The translations under genes and the position numbers were made by a program. Source: CAZWHE01 sp964633825 (GTDB lineage Bacteria > Planctomycetota > B15-G4 > CAYZWU01). Taken from it: a DNA stretch of 49,897 nucleotides. Under the pieces are notes generated by a model. It searched no databases. It had not been told where the DNA came from and was given only the letters and a program-made list of their open reading frames with translations. Location of the stretch: positions 1-49,897 of the forward strand of contig CAZWHE010000010.1 in assembly GCA_964633825.1 (NCBI GenBank), given 5' to 3'. Positions 24,040-32,309 of this stretch are shown here, one piece after another (position 1 is the stretch's first letter; the number at the start of each line of letters is the position of its first letter).

Positions 24040-24990
24040 ATGAAATGGAACGCAGGGACAATCGAGTTGACCCAACACGGACACGATCGACGGAGCGAAA
24101 ACAAGGATCGCCTGGTTCTATATCTACCCCCGCGGTTTCGGGGAAGCATCTTTTTGCTTTTACTCGCCGCTGTGCTGATCGGCTGCACCTCACCGCGCAA
24201 CATCGAGTCGGAAGCTCTTGCCTCGGCCGAACCGACGGTCACTCTGCGTCCCGCGGCCATGCAGCATCCCGCGGCCGGTCCCGGCTCTGTTCACTACGCC
24301 GTGAAAGGGTACTCGGTTCGGAACAGGCCGATCAAATCGGCCGTTCTGGGCGACGGCCGGGACGTGGTTCTCATCATGGCTTCGATTCACGGTAATGAGC
24401 CGGCCGGAACCCCTCTCGTCGAGGGGCTGAACCTCTGGCTTTTGGAGCACCCCGAAGAGCTGGAAGGACGCACCGTTGTTTTGATGCCTGTCGTGAACCC
24501 CGACGGGATGGCTGCGCGCTCCCGCCGCAACGCGAACAATGTCGACCTGAACCGCAACTTCCCGGCCGCCAACCACCGCGTGAAGCAGGGGTATTCGCCG
24601 TCGCCCCTCTCGGAGCCCGAATCGCGCATCATTATGGAAACGATCTGCAGACACTGGCCGGCCCGCGTTGTCAGTATTCATCAGGGCCTCGACTGCATCG
24701 ATCCCGACGGACCGGCCATGGTCCTGGCCGAGAAAATGGCGGACAAGTGCCACCTCGGGATTTGCGACCTGAAAACATATCCCGGTTCGTTCGGGTCTTT
24801 CGTGGGAACGACGCTTGGCAAACCCATCATTACCTTGGAGCTTCCGAGGGGTGTGGAGAGACTGGGCAGGGATGAGTTATGGAAAAGGTATGGGGAGGCC
24901 CTGCTCGAGGCGGTCCGGTTCTCAGAACCGCATGAACGGACGGACATGGAAGGGGCTCCGGGGATCGGCCGGCCGGATATGAGCCGATGA
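24040..24990 (+). CDS. M14-family zinc carboxypeptidase, lipoprotein (MpaA-like)
   Basis: 316 residues from ATG at 24040. A hydrophobic segment at about 36-50 ends in LAAVLIGC, a lipobox, so the protein is probably anchored in a membrane; the long stretch before it is unusual and a later start is possible. The M14 zinc site reads HGNE in MASIHGNEPAG and the third ligand is in SIHQGLDC. DLNRNFPA is the substrate-carboxylate block and LELPRG holds the likely catalytic Glu. The relatives MpaA and succinylglutamate-desuccinylase-like enzymes cleave peptides of murein origin or amide bonds. The stop overlaps the next start (ATGA). Confidence 0.88.
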   Translation: MKWNAGTIELTQHGHDRRSENKDRLVLYLPPRFRGSIFLLLLAAVLIGCTSPRNIESEALASAEPTVTLRPAAMQHPAAGPGSVHYAVKGYSVRNRPIKSAVLGDGRDVVLIMASIHGNEPAGTPLVEGLNLWLLEHPEELEGRTVVLMPVVNPDGMAARSRRNANNVDLNRNFPAANHRVKQGYSPSPLSEPESRIIMETICRHWPARVVSIHQGLDCIDPDGPAMVLAEKMADKCHLGICDLKTYPGSFGSFVGTTLGKPIITLELPRGVERLGRDELWKRYGEALLEAVRFSEPHERTDMEGAPGIGRPDMSR

Positions 24991-25490
24991 ACAGAAACAT
25001 CGAGATCAAGGCGAGACTCATCGATAAGGATCGGGCCATGGCCGAGGCGACCCGGCTGAGCGACACTCCGCCCGAAGTCATCGTGCAGGAGGACACGTTC
25101 TTTCACTGCGACCAAGGGAGGCTGAAGCTCAGGGCCTTTCCCGACGGCACGGGAGAGCTCATCCACTACCTGCGCAACGACAAAGCAGGTCCGAAGGAGT
25201 CGAACTATATCGTTTACGAAACGAAAGCTCCCGACAAGCTGAAGGAAACGCTCGCCCGGTCTTATGGAGTCAGAGGTGTCGTCAGGAAGAAACGCACCCT
25301 CTTCCTGCATGGGCGGACGCGCATCCATATCGATGAAGTGGAGAAGCTGGGCCGTTTCATCGAGCTGGAAGTCGTTCTCGAAGCCGATGAAGCGCCCGAA
25401 GAGGGGGACCGGATCGCCAGAGAGCTGATGGAGCGGTTGAATATCAGCGAGTCCGATCTGATCGAGAGCGCCTATATCGATATGCTCTGA
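24987..25490 (+). CDS. CYTH-domain (class IV adenylate cyclase-like/triphosphatase) protein
   Basis: 167 residues. The start NIEIKARL is the CYTH signature in its NxExK form, followed by basic and acidic strands (RLKLRAF, GELIHYLRND, VVRKKRTLFL, RIHIDEVEKLGRFIELEVV) expected of the tunnel that binds triphosphate. Such proteins hydrolyse tripolyphosphate or nucleotides, or make cAMP; sequence alone does not separate them. Translation is coupled to the M14 peptidase by a 4-bp overlap. Confidence 0.88.
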   Translation: MNRNIEIKARLIDKDRAMAEATRLSDTPPEVIVQEDTFFHCDQGRLKLRAFPDGTGELIHYLRNDKAGPKESNYIVYETKAPDKLKETLARSYGVRGVVRKKRTLFLHGRTRIHIDEVEKLGRFIELEVVLEADEAPEEGDRIARELMERLNISESDLIESAYIDML

Positions 25491-25494
25491 ACCT

Positions 25495-25513
25495 GGCCGG
25501 CCGAGGCCCGGCC
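25495..25513. terminator. Short hairpin between convergent genes
   Basis: GGCCGG (25495-25500) pairs with CCGGCC (25508-25513) around 7 nt, in the 27-bp gap between the CYTH gene and the convergent NTPase gene. It could be a bidirectional terminator but lacks T-runs on either side. Confidence 0.3.
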
Positions 25514-25517
25514 GCTG

Positions 25518-26048
25518 TCAGCTCTTTTCGGTTCTTTTCATGATCTCTTCGATGGACCGGAGGAGACGGCCCCGGTCTTTCATGTCGAGGACCGTCACCT
25601 TTTTCCCGGACAGTTTCGCCACGAGATCGGTGAGGATCTTTTTCCGCGCAACAAGGAGGAACCTTTTCTTCTGCAGAGAGAAAGCACGGTCGAGGGCCGG
25701 CCGAAAGCCCTCGCCCCGCATTTCGAGAGGACCCACCTCGTCGACGATGCAAAGATCGGATTTCGTCCCGTCGAGAATCATCCTTTCCGCTTCGGCCAGT
25801 CCCCGGGGAATGAAGAACCGGGGGTAATAAGCGCCCGTCCTCTGCCACTCCTTCTTTCCCTCGGGCCGGATGAACGGGATGAGCCGCTCGTTCCGGATAT
25901 CGAACAGGTCGTAGCCGGCCGGTTCGTCCCCTTTCCGGATCGTCAGGAAGCCGTCCACCTGAAAGCCGCGCCTCTTCAACCGGGGGAGCGCTTCCTTCAG
26001 GAATGTCGTCTTTCCAGAGTGAACGGGTCCGGTTAGAATATGGATCAT
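25518..26048 (-). CDS. THEP1-type nucleoside triphosphatase
   Basis: 176 residues with a Walker A motif at the very start (GPVHSGKTT, 7-15), a Walker B block (LCIVDEVGPLEM) and the LDMKDRGRLLRSI tail seen in THEP1/DUF2478 NTPases. These hydrolyse NTPs broadly and their physiological role is not settled. It is divergent from a polytopic membrane protein starting at 26209, 160 bp away, which suggests a functional pair, perhaps in uptake. Confidence 0.87.
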   Translation of the reverse strand: MIHILTGPVHSGKTTFLKEALPRLKRRGFQVDGFLTIRKGDEPAGYDLFDIRNERLIPFIRPEGKKEWQRTGAYYPRFFIPRGLAEAERMILDGTKSDLCIVDEVGPLEMRGEGFRPALDRAFSLQKKRFLLVARKKILTDLVAKLSGKKVTVLDMKDRGRLLRSIEEIMKRTEKS

Positions 26049-26208
26049 GAATCAACGATAAGGGGTCGCCGCGTAAAAGTCAAAGTCGCGGGATCGGAGT
26101 TTGGGGGAAAATGGGGCTGCAAAAGCCGGCAGATGCGTTATATAGTAATCGAGCAATCGCGACGGATAGAACGACATAAGAGCTCATCTCGATGACGAGG
26201 AAAAGAAG

Positions 26209-26832
26209 ATGACAAAGTACGGATGGCTGGTCTGGCTCCTCCTTTTCGGCGCCGCGTGGGGAATGTTCGAAGCCGTGGCCGGGGAAGCCTTCGAGGCCGC
26301 GGCTTTTCCCCGGTGGACGGTCTGGACCGCGGCATGGGCCATCTTTGTGCTGGCCGCTGCGCGGGCTCTCGTGAACAGGCCGGGCTCGTCGACAGCCATC
26401 GCCTCTGTAGCCGTTCTTTTCAGGCTGGTCAATACCGAGCCTTTCGTCTGTCACATCCTGGGCATATTCATGCTCGGAGCCGCCTTCGATCTGTGCGCCG
26501 GTCTGCCTGCCGGGTGGGACAAGAAACCCTTTCGCCGGGCCGGCCTGGCCGGCTTTATGGGCGCCTATCTCGGACATGTTCTTTTCGTTTTCTTTGCAGC
26601 CCTCATCGTCCGCAACGAGTTCTGGGTCGCCGGGGGTCTTGGAAGAGCCGCCGACCACATCCTCGTCACAGGAAGCCTGACCGCTCTGGCCGCGCTTCCG
26701 GCCGCACTTCTCGGATATCGATCCGGCCTCGGCTGCCGGACCTTCGCCGAAACCCGCCCCCAATGGGTCTACAGCGCCGCTCTGGCCGCGTCGGCGCTTC
26801 TCTGGACTTATGGAATCGTTTCCGGCTTGTGA
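26209..26832 (+). CDS. Polytopic membrane protein, function unknown
   Basis: 207 residues; ATG after GAGGAAAAGAAG. Six or seven hydrophobic segments are visible, starting with WLVWLLLFGAAWGMFEA and including VCHILGIFMLGAAFDLCAGL, FMGAYLGHVLFVFFAALIV and LAALPAALLGY. Size and small loops resemble the S-components of ECF vitamin or metal transporters, but no specific signature is seen. It is divergent from the NTPase gene at 25518-26048 and isolated on its own strand. Confidence 0.8.
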   Translation: MTKYGWLVWLLLFGAAWGMFEAVAGEAFEAAAFPRWTVWTAAWAIFVLAAARALVNRPGSSTAIASVAVLFRLVNTEPFVCHILGIFMLGAAFDLCAGLPAGWDKKPFRRAGLAGFMGAYLGHVLFVFFAALIVRNEFWVAGGLGRAADHILVTGSLTALAALPAALLGYRSGLGCRTFAETRPQWVYSAALAASALLWTYGIVSGL

Positions 26833-26877
26833 GACCTGGGGATGGACAATTCCCACCCCTTCCGGGTTGAAACGATG

Positions 26878-26906
26878 CCGCCGGTCTGCTTGAAGAGACC
26901 GGGCGG
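26878..26906 (+). terminator. Candidate terminator after the membrane-protein gene
   Basis: CCGCCGGTCT (26878-26887) pairs with AGACCGGGCGG (26896-26906) with one bulged G, around an 8-nt loop. It is followed by GATGGATATTTTCT, a modest T-rich stretch. It lies 46 bp after the stop at 26832. Confidence 0.4.
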
Positions 26907-26963
26907 GATGGATATTTTCTGCTGCTGCACGCGGATCACTGACAGATGACGGCGCGAGGAAAG

Positions 26964-27428
26964 ATGATCGAGCTCCGTAAAATCCGGCGGCCCGGTGAAG
27001 TGGAAGAGGTGCGGACCCTCTTCCTCGAGTATGCGGCGACCCGGGAGAACGATCCCGCGCTCGTCGATTTTCCCGAAGAGATCGAGAGCCTGCCCGGGTT
27101 CTATTCCCCCCCCGACGGCGACATCATTCTCGCCTTCTTGGAGGGGCGTCCCGTGGGATGCGTGGCCGTCCACAGGCTCGATGAGGAGACGTGCGAGATG
27201 AAGAGGCTCTACGTCTCCCCGTCCTGCAGGAAGAGGGGGATCGGGATGCGGCTGGCCCGCGCCGTCCTGTCCCTCGCCGGAGAGATGGGATACTCGCGGA
27301 TGTGCCTCGACACGATCCCGAACATGAAGGCGGCGCAAAGCCTGTACGAGTCGATGGGTTTTTACGAGATCGCCGACTACAGGAACAACCCGAACCCGGG
27401 CACGAGGTATTTCGAGATCGAGCTGTAA
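26964..27428 (+). CDS. GNAT-family N-acetyltransferase
   Basis: 154 residues from ATG at 26964, with GAGG 4 nt upstream; an in-frame ATG at 26946 has no ribosome site. The acetyl-CoA pyrophosphate loop reads RKRGIGMRLARAVL, preceded by the strand EMKRLYVSPSC, and the protein ends with the usual motif-B region (AAQSLYESMGFYEIADY). The acceptor substrate is unknown. The next gene starts 12 bp downstream, so the two are likely co-transcribed. Confidence 0.9.
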   Translation: MIELRKIRRPGEVEEVRTLFLEYAATRENDPALVDFPEEIESLPGFYSPPDGDIILAFLEGRPVGCVAVHRLDEETCEMKRLYVSPSCRKRGIGMRLARAVLSLAGEMGYSRMCLDTIPNMKAAQSLYESMGFYEIADYRNNPNPGTRYFEIEL

Positions 27429-27440
27429 GGAGCGGTTCCC

Positions 27441-28034
27441 ATGGAGAACAAAAGAAAGATCGAGGTTCCGGTCGACAAGCACGAGTGGCATCCGTCCCCC
27501 CTGCCGGGCCAGGTCGTCCTCGTGACGACCGTTGATTCCCAAGGAGAGCCGAACGTGGCGCCCAAATCGTGGATCTCCATGGCCGCGTTCGGGCCGCCGG
27601 CGATCGTCATGTTCGGCTGCAGCCTCGATCATGCGACGGCCAAAAACGCCCTTGCCGCGGGGGAGTTCGTGATCAACATCCCCGGCAAGGACCTCGCCGC
27701 GACCTGCTGGGCCGTGGGGGGGGACGGGAAGTCGCCGCGCGCCGGCCGGTTCGAGAGACACGGGCTGACGCCGATCCCGTCGCTGCGTGTGCGCCCTCCC
27801 CGCGTCGCCGAATGCCGCGCCCACATCGAATGCGCTCTCGAAGGAACGCGCGAGTGGGGGAAGGAGATCGTCCTCTTCGGGCGGGTCGCGGCCCTGACCA
27901 TCGACGAGTCCCTTCGATCAGGCGGCTCGGGCCGCAAGGCCGGCGGCTCGGGCTACGGCCGGCTTGCTCCCTTCTTCTTTCTCGAAGAGGGATTGGCCGC
28001 CCCCCTGGGCGCTCCCTTTCGTGTTGAGCAGTAG
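27441..28034 (+). CDS. Flavin reductase-like FMN-binding split-barrel protein
   Basis: 197 residues; ATG after AAGGAG. The split-barrel signature is seen in VVLVTTVDSQGEPNVAPKSW, followed by PPAIVMFGC, ATAKNALAAGEFVINI and later VAECRAHIECAL. Family members bind FMN and act as flavin reductases or oxygen-binding proteins. An in-frame repeat at residues about 161-174 (GGSGRKAGGSGYG) interrupts the region before the last strand LAPFFFLEEG. The repeat is unusual for the family and may be a flexible loop expansion. Confidence 0.85.
   Translation: MENKRKIEVPVDKHEWHPSPLPGQVVLVTTVDSQGEPNVAPKSWISMAAFGPPAIVMFGCSLDHATAKNALAAGEFVINIPGKDLAATCWAVGGDGKSPRAGRFERHGLTPIPSLRVRPPRVAECRAHIECALEGTREWGKEIVLFGRVAALTIDESLRSGGSGRKAGGSGYGRLAPFFFLEEGLAAPLGAPFRVEQ
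27921..27962 (+). repeat. Two 21-bp tandem units (GGSG linker)
   Basis: GGCGGCTCGGGCCGCAAGGCC (27921-27941) is followed by a second unit beginning GGCGGCTCGGG (27942-27962). They share the first 12 bases and diverge later. It is in frame and codes for GGSGRKAGGSGYGR in the flavin reductase-like protein. Confidence 0.7.
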
Positions 28035-28132
28035 TGTAACCCGGACGCCTTCTTTTCGACCTTATTCAAGGTTTTCGATCTGTACAACACTGCATTTGTG
28101 GTGATTTCGGGGTAGCGGTCGTGTGTACCATA

Positions 28133-29305
28133 ATGGATGTTCAGTACGAGTCTATCCTTGGCGATGTGTCCAAGGTTATCGAGGCGGCCAGACAATCGGC
28201 GGTACGAAAGGTGAATTCCACCATGACCGCCGCTTATTGGCTGGTCGGCCGGCGTATTGTGGAGTTCGAACAGAAAGGTAAAGTTCGTGCAGAGTATGGA
28301 GAGAGGTTGCTTCAGCGATTGGCCCGTGATCTGAGTGCAAAATTCGGACGTGGCTTCTCGTATCCAAACCTGAATAAGTTCCGCCAATTCTACCTGACAT
28401 ATTCACAGGAACGAATTCTCTCGACAGCGTCGATAGAATCGACAGCGTCGATAGAATCGACAGCGTCGATAGAATCGACAGCGTCGATAGAATCGGTGTC
28501 GACAAGAATCCAGAAACCATCCGGGAAACGGCAGGCACCGTCTGCGGAATTCGACTTCCACCGACTCGCCGGGGTTTTTCCACTTTCCTGGTCTGCCTAT
28601 GTGCGCATGCTTTCGGTCAAAAACGAACACGCTCGGAAGTTCTACGAAACCGAAGCCATTCGAGGAGGATGGTCTGTTCGCCAGCTGAGTCGTCAGATCA
28701 ACTCCCAGTTCTACGAACGGACGGCCCTATCGAAAAACAAAGCCGCCATGCTCCACAAGGGACAGAAAGCTCTGCTTGAGGATATTGTCAACCCGGAAGA
28801 GGAAATAAAGGATCCATACGTTCTCGAGTTTCTGAACCTGAAAGACGAGTACTCGGAGAGCGATCTCGAGGAGACTATAATCCGGCACTTGGAGATGTTC
28901 CTCCTGGAGTTAGGAGATGATTTCTGTTTTGTCGGACGGCAGAAAAAGCTGCGCATCGGTAATACCTGGTATCATGTAGACCTTCTTTTTTTCCATAGAA
29001 GTCTGCGCTGCATGATTGTCATAGATTTGAAGATCGGCGAGTTCACCCACGCCGACGCCGGACAGATGCACATGTACCTCAACTACGCGCGGGAGCACTG
29101 GGTGCGCGAAGGGGAAAACCCGCCGGTGGGTCTGATCCTGTGCGCTCAGAAACACGAGGCCGTGGCCCGGTACGCGCTCGAAGGACTTCCGAACAAGGTG
29201 ATGGCTTCGGAGTACCGGACGGCCCTGCCTGACGAAAGGACTCTGGTTATCGAAATCGAGCGCACGCGAGATGCGCTATGTAGGAGAGGCACGCTCCCGG
29301 TTTGA
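28133..29305 (+). CDS. YhcG-type PD-(D/E)XK nuclease-family protein
   Basis: 390 residues from ATG at 28133; a GTG at 28121 is also possible and neither has a good ribosome site. The N-terminal DUF1016 helical domain holds AAYWLVGRRIVEFEQ and GFSYPNLNKFRQFY. The nuclease core near residue 280 reads HVDLLFFHRSLRCMIVIDLK, giving the D...DxK triad, then AGQMHMYLNYAREH. The family is linked to DNA recombination or defence but mostly uncharacterised. Between the domains sit four copies of STASIE (residues 97-120) from an 18-bp DNA repeat. The codon use is more AT-rich than the neighbours, which fits horizontal acquisition. Confidence 0.88.
   Translation: MDVQYESILGDVSKVIEAARQSAVRKVNSTMTAAYWLVGRRIVEFEQKGKVRAEYGERLLQRLARDLSAKFGRGFSYPNLNKFRQFYLTYSQERILSTASIESTASIESTASIESTASIESVSTRIQKPSGKRQAPSAEFDFHRLAGVFPLSWSAYVRMLSVKNEHARKFYETEAIRGGWSVRQLSRQINSQFYERTALSKNKAAMLHKGQKALLEDIVNPEEEIKDPYVLEFLNLKDEYSESDLEETIIRHLEMFLLELGDDFCFVGRQKKLRIGNTWYHVDLLFFHRSLRCMIVIDLKIGEFTHADAGQMHMYLNYAREHWVREGENPPVGLILCAQKHEAVARYALEGLPNKVMASEYRTALPDERTLVIEIERTRDALCRRGTLPV
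28421..28492 (+). repeat. Four perfect 18-bp tandem repeats
   Basis: TCGACAGCGTCGATAGAA is repeated at 28421, 28439, 28457 and 28475 without a mismatch. Each unit holds TCGACAGCGTCGA, palindromic at its ends. It is in frame and encodes STASIE four times. There are no spacers, so this is not a CRISPR array. Confidence 0.95.
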
Positions 29306-29414
29306 TCCGTACATATGGTGATCAGTTTTCAGGAATAGGACGACGCTCTATTTTATCGATCAGAAACGAAGACATGAATCGGGCTGGAAAACGCCGATTG
29401 ATGATAGAGAAACT

Positions 29415-31205
29415 ATGAAATCCAAAATCGAGAACACCTCTCTCTCCCTCCTGATGCTTTCTGCGGTTTTTATTTTTTTCTCTATAGGGGGCGGCAGTTT
29501 CGAATTATCGGCCGCTCATGCGATTCCGTGCAGCGGGGTTCTGCCGCGCGACCGATCGAAGTATCTCGAGGATTTCGAATTCATAAAGAAGACCGTGGCC
29601 GAAAACTATCCCTGCCTCGAGTCGAAGAAGATCGACTGGAAGAGCGTCGCGGCGCGCTTTCGCCCGCTCTTTAAAGGGTGCGAGAGCGATGAGGAGCACG
29701 TGAGGAACATCATGCGGCTCCTGGCAACGCTGCGCGACGGCCACTCCTACGTGTTCCGGTCGGGCGTGGACCGCGATCTTCTTCCTTCGAAGTGGGACGG
29801 TCTCAGCGGGGGCGGCCTCTGGATAGCCTGGGATGATGGGCTTCTCTTTCTCAGAGGAATCGTGGAAGGCCATCCTCTCGAAAAAACGATCCCTCTCGGC
29901 TCCGTCATCGCCGCGATTGACGGCGAGCCGGCATGGCTTGCTCTGGAACGGGAAAAAAGACGGATCACCAGATGGCGGGGGAATTCTTCCGATCACTCCC
30001 TCTTCACCTCGATCGGAAATTGTATCTTTCAGTTCGGCGACCGGCAAAACCTGGACATCCTCTTCATCACCCCTGCTCTGAAAACCGTCAAAGCGTCCCT
30101 TCCTCGAACGGGATCAGGAGTGAAGCCTTTCTCGCCTTCGCGGGCGACCCTGCCCGATGGCGTGGAATGGGTGAAGGGGGCTGTTTCGACCTTCCTCGAG
30201 AGCGACGTCGGATACCTTCGCATTACGGGCAGCATGGATTTCTTGACCGGCGCAGCCTTTCACAGGGCGATGAATAGGCTCAGAGGTTTGGAAGCTTTGC
30301 TTCTCGACTGCAGGAGCATGGGCGGAGGAGCCGACAAATGGGCCTGGGCCATGGCAGGGCGTTTTTTCCCGGACGGTGTGAACAACGGTGTCCAGGGCAG
30401 GATCAGAGCATCGGGTTCCTGGCAGTTCGATGGTCCCGTGGTCCTGCTCCAGAACGAGATACAGGTCTCTTCCGCAGAGAGTTTCACCTTGGCCATGAGC
30501 GAAACGGAACGGGTCATCACCGTCGGCCGCAGGACGGGAGGGTGGTCGATCGTCCCCAATCAGTTCGAATGTCCGTCAGGTCTCGCGAGTTTTCTCCTCG
30601 GCGTCCGCAACCGCCCCACGCCGATCAATGGGATTTACACCGAAGGCGTGGGCTGGCCTCCCGACGTCCTCGTTCCCTACGGTCCCGTGTTCTGCGGCCG
30701 GTCCGATCCCGTGCGGGAAGTCGGGCTCGAGATCCTCAAAGTGCTTCGCGCCGGGGCTCCCCGGAAAAAAGTCAAGAAAACCTTCGCCGCGCTCTTCGGG
30801 GGCGAGATCGATTCCTTTCGGAAAGAGGCCCCCAAGCTGGCAAAGAGATTGAAAGAATGGGAGCCCGAGCGCCTCGCGAGCCTGGTGGAAAGGGATCTCG
30901 AAGCGAGACTCGCCGTGGAAACCGCCCTGCTCGAAGCCGTGGGTCCTCTGCCGGTAGACGCTCTCGGGGTCGCGCGCCGCCTCGAAGATCTCGCTCCCCG
31001 CGCCAAAGCCGCCGGGCTGAAGGAGCCGCTCAGGCGTTTGAAGAAGGCGGTCAAGGCGGCCGGGAAAGAGCGCGCCGCCCAGGAATCGTTCCTCTTGATC
31101 ACAGACGATTTTTTTGAAACGGACAAAGCTTCGAAAAAGAAATTTCAAACCCGCTTCGGCGCCACCCGAACGGGAAGGTACGTGTGCGAACAGATCTGGA
31201 AGTGA
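29415..31205 (+). CDS. S41-family peptidase-like exported protein
   Basis: 596 residues with an N-terminal signal segment (SLLMLSAVFIFFSIGGG). The early part has the S41 helical domain (LEDFEFIKKTVAENYPCL, RLLATLRDGHSYV), a PDZ-like stretch (PLGSVIAAIDGEPAW), and the peptidase core with DVGYLRITG, LLLDCRSMGGG and the likely nucleophile in QVSSAESFTLAM (S352/S353). The usual Lys of the CtpA dyad is not visible in the equivalent block VGRRTGGWS, so it may use the tricorn-like mechanism or be inactive. Residues after about 440 form a charged, helical tail of unknown role. It probably acts outside the cytoplasm. Confidence 0.8.
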   Translation: MKSKIENTSLSLLMLSAVFIFFSIGGGSFELSAAHAIPCSGVLPRDRSKYLEDFEFIKKTVAENYPCLESKKIDWKSVAARFRPLFKGCESDEEHVRNIMRLLATLRDGHSYVFRSGVDRDLLPSKWDGLSGGGLWIAWDDGLLFLRGIVEGHPLEKTIPLGSVIAAIDGEPAWLALEREKRRITRWRGNSSDHSLFTSIGNCIFQFGDRQNLDILFITPALKTVKASLPRTGSGVKPFSPSRATLPDGVEWVKGAVSTFLESDVGYLRITGSMDFLTGAAFHRAMNRLRGLEALLLDCRSMGGGADKWAWAMAGRFFPDGVNNGVQGRIRASGSWQFDGPVVLLQNEIQVSSAESFTLAMSETERVITVGRRTGGWSIVPNQFECPSGLASFLLGVRNRPTPINGIYTEGVGWPPDVLVPYGPVFCGRSDPVREVGLEILKVLRAGAPRKKVKKTFAALFGGEIDSFRKEAPKLAKRLKEWEPERLASLVERDLEARLAVETALLEAVGPLPVDALGVARRLEDLAPRAKAAGLKEPLRRLKKAVKAAGKERAAQESFLLITDDFFETDKASKKKFQTRFGATRTGRYVCEQIWK

Positions 31206-31223
31206 CTGGTTCATGCCGCCGGC

Positions 31224-31252
31224 TTGACAACCATTCCACCAATTATTATAAT
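31224..31252 (+). promoter_or_regulatory. Perfect consensus sigma-70 promoter
   Basis: TTGACA at 31224-31229 and TATAAT at 31247-31252 are separated by exactly 17 bp, a full 12 of 12 match to the housekeeping consensus. Transcription should start near 31259, giving a leader of about 75 nt before the alpha/beta hydrolase start at 31334. It begins 18 bp after the S41 peptidase stop. Confidence 0.85.
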
Positions 31253-31333
31253 TTATTTATCTATTTCCCGAGGAACGGATCTTTCGGGTGTCGCAGGCCG
31301 AATGCCTTGCCGCCGTAACAGGAGTTCATTCTC

Positions 31334-32269
31334 ATGCTCCAGATCGTCCTGGCGCTGGTCCTCCTCTTCGATGCCCCCACGCCGCCCCTGCAGCCCGCCG
31401 ATGGACCGGGCGGCAGCGATTACACCCATGCTTCCCTTTCCGTCACCGCCTACCGGTCCGGTGTTCAGCGCTACTGGCTCTACGAGCCGGCCGAGCCGAC
31501 ACCCGCGTCTGCGCCGGTTGTTCTTTACCTGCACGGCTACGGCGCGACCGAACCGGATGCCTACCACGATCTGATGGCCCACATGGCGCGCAAGGGCTTC
31601 ACCGTGATCTATCCGCGTTACGGTTGGCCCTGGAATCCGGCCGTTTACGAGCAAAACGCCGTGGACGCCCTGGTCGATGCGCTCGATCGGCTCGCCGGTC
31701 CCGGCCACGTCGATCCCGAGCTCGATCATTTCGCCGTGGCCGGCCACTCGCTCGGCGGCATCCTGAGCCTGCGGATCGCCAACCGGGCGAAGACGTCCGG
31801 CCTTCCCATGCCCGGCGCGGTCGTATTGCACGACGGCGCCGGCTACGGCACACCGGCATACCCCTTCATGCCTCTCGATGACCTGAGCGATATCGACTCG
31901 GGAACTCTGCTCGCTTTCATCGTTGCACAAACCTCCATTGGAGATCCCGGCGCAATGGGCGTCGTCAGAAGAGGCTGGTTCAACACGAGCCAAATCCCCC
32001 GCGATCGAAAGAACGCGCTCCTGATCCGGAGCGATGGTCACGGGAGTCCTGCGCTGATCTCCGATCATTTCAGCATCGTCAACAACGAGCTGGACGCGAT
32101 CGACTGGTACGGTTATTGGAAGCCCACGGAGGCCGCCTTCAACAGCGCTTTCTATGGAATCCAGACGGAGTACATTCTGGGCAGCGGCCCCGAGGTGCAC
32201 TTTATGGGCCTCTGGAGCGACGGTGTGCCCTTGCGCCCTGTTGTGGTCGCCGAGGACGTGGGCTACTGA
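31334..32269 (+). CDS. Alpha/beta hydrolase, exported
   Basis: 311 residues; ATG after AGGAG with 9 nt spacing. A short hydrophobic start (LQIVLALVLLF) suggests secretion. The oxyanion-hole block is LYLHGYG (64-70) and the nucleophile elbow is AGHSLGG with S139. The C-terminal acid and His are not obvious; SDGHG and SDHFS near residue 235-245 are candidates. The layout recalls chlorophyllase/cutinase-like polyester or lipid hydrolases, but the substrate is open. Two FG-GAP protein genes follow on the same strand, the first 40 bp downstream, so the perfect promoter at 31224 may drive all three. Confidence 0.87.
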   Translation: MLQIVLALVLLFDAPTPPLQPADGPGGSDYTHASLSVTAYRSGVQRYWLYEPAEPTPASAPVVLYLHGYGATEPDAYHDLMAHMARKGFTVIYPRYGWPWNPAVYEQNAVDALVDALDRLAGPGHVDPELDHFAVAGHSLGGILSLRIANRAKTSGLPMPGAVVLHDGAGYGTPAYPFMPLDDLSDIDSGTLLAFIVAQTSIGDPGAMGVVRRGWFNTSQIPRDRKNALLIRSDGHGSPALISDHFSIVNNELDAIDWYGYWKPTEAAFNSAFYGIQTEYILGSGPEVHFMGLWSDGVPLRPVVVAEDVGY

Positions 32270-32309
32270 GCACTGTTTGCCGCAGCCCTTTGAACGGCCG
32301 GAGGTTGTC

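Noticed and set aside
28421..28492. Possible CRISPR array
   Set aside because: The four 18-bp units are head to tail with no spacers and are in frame within a nuclease gene.
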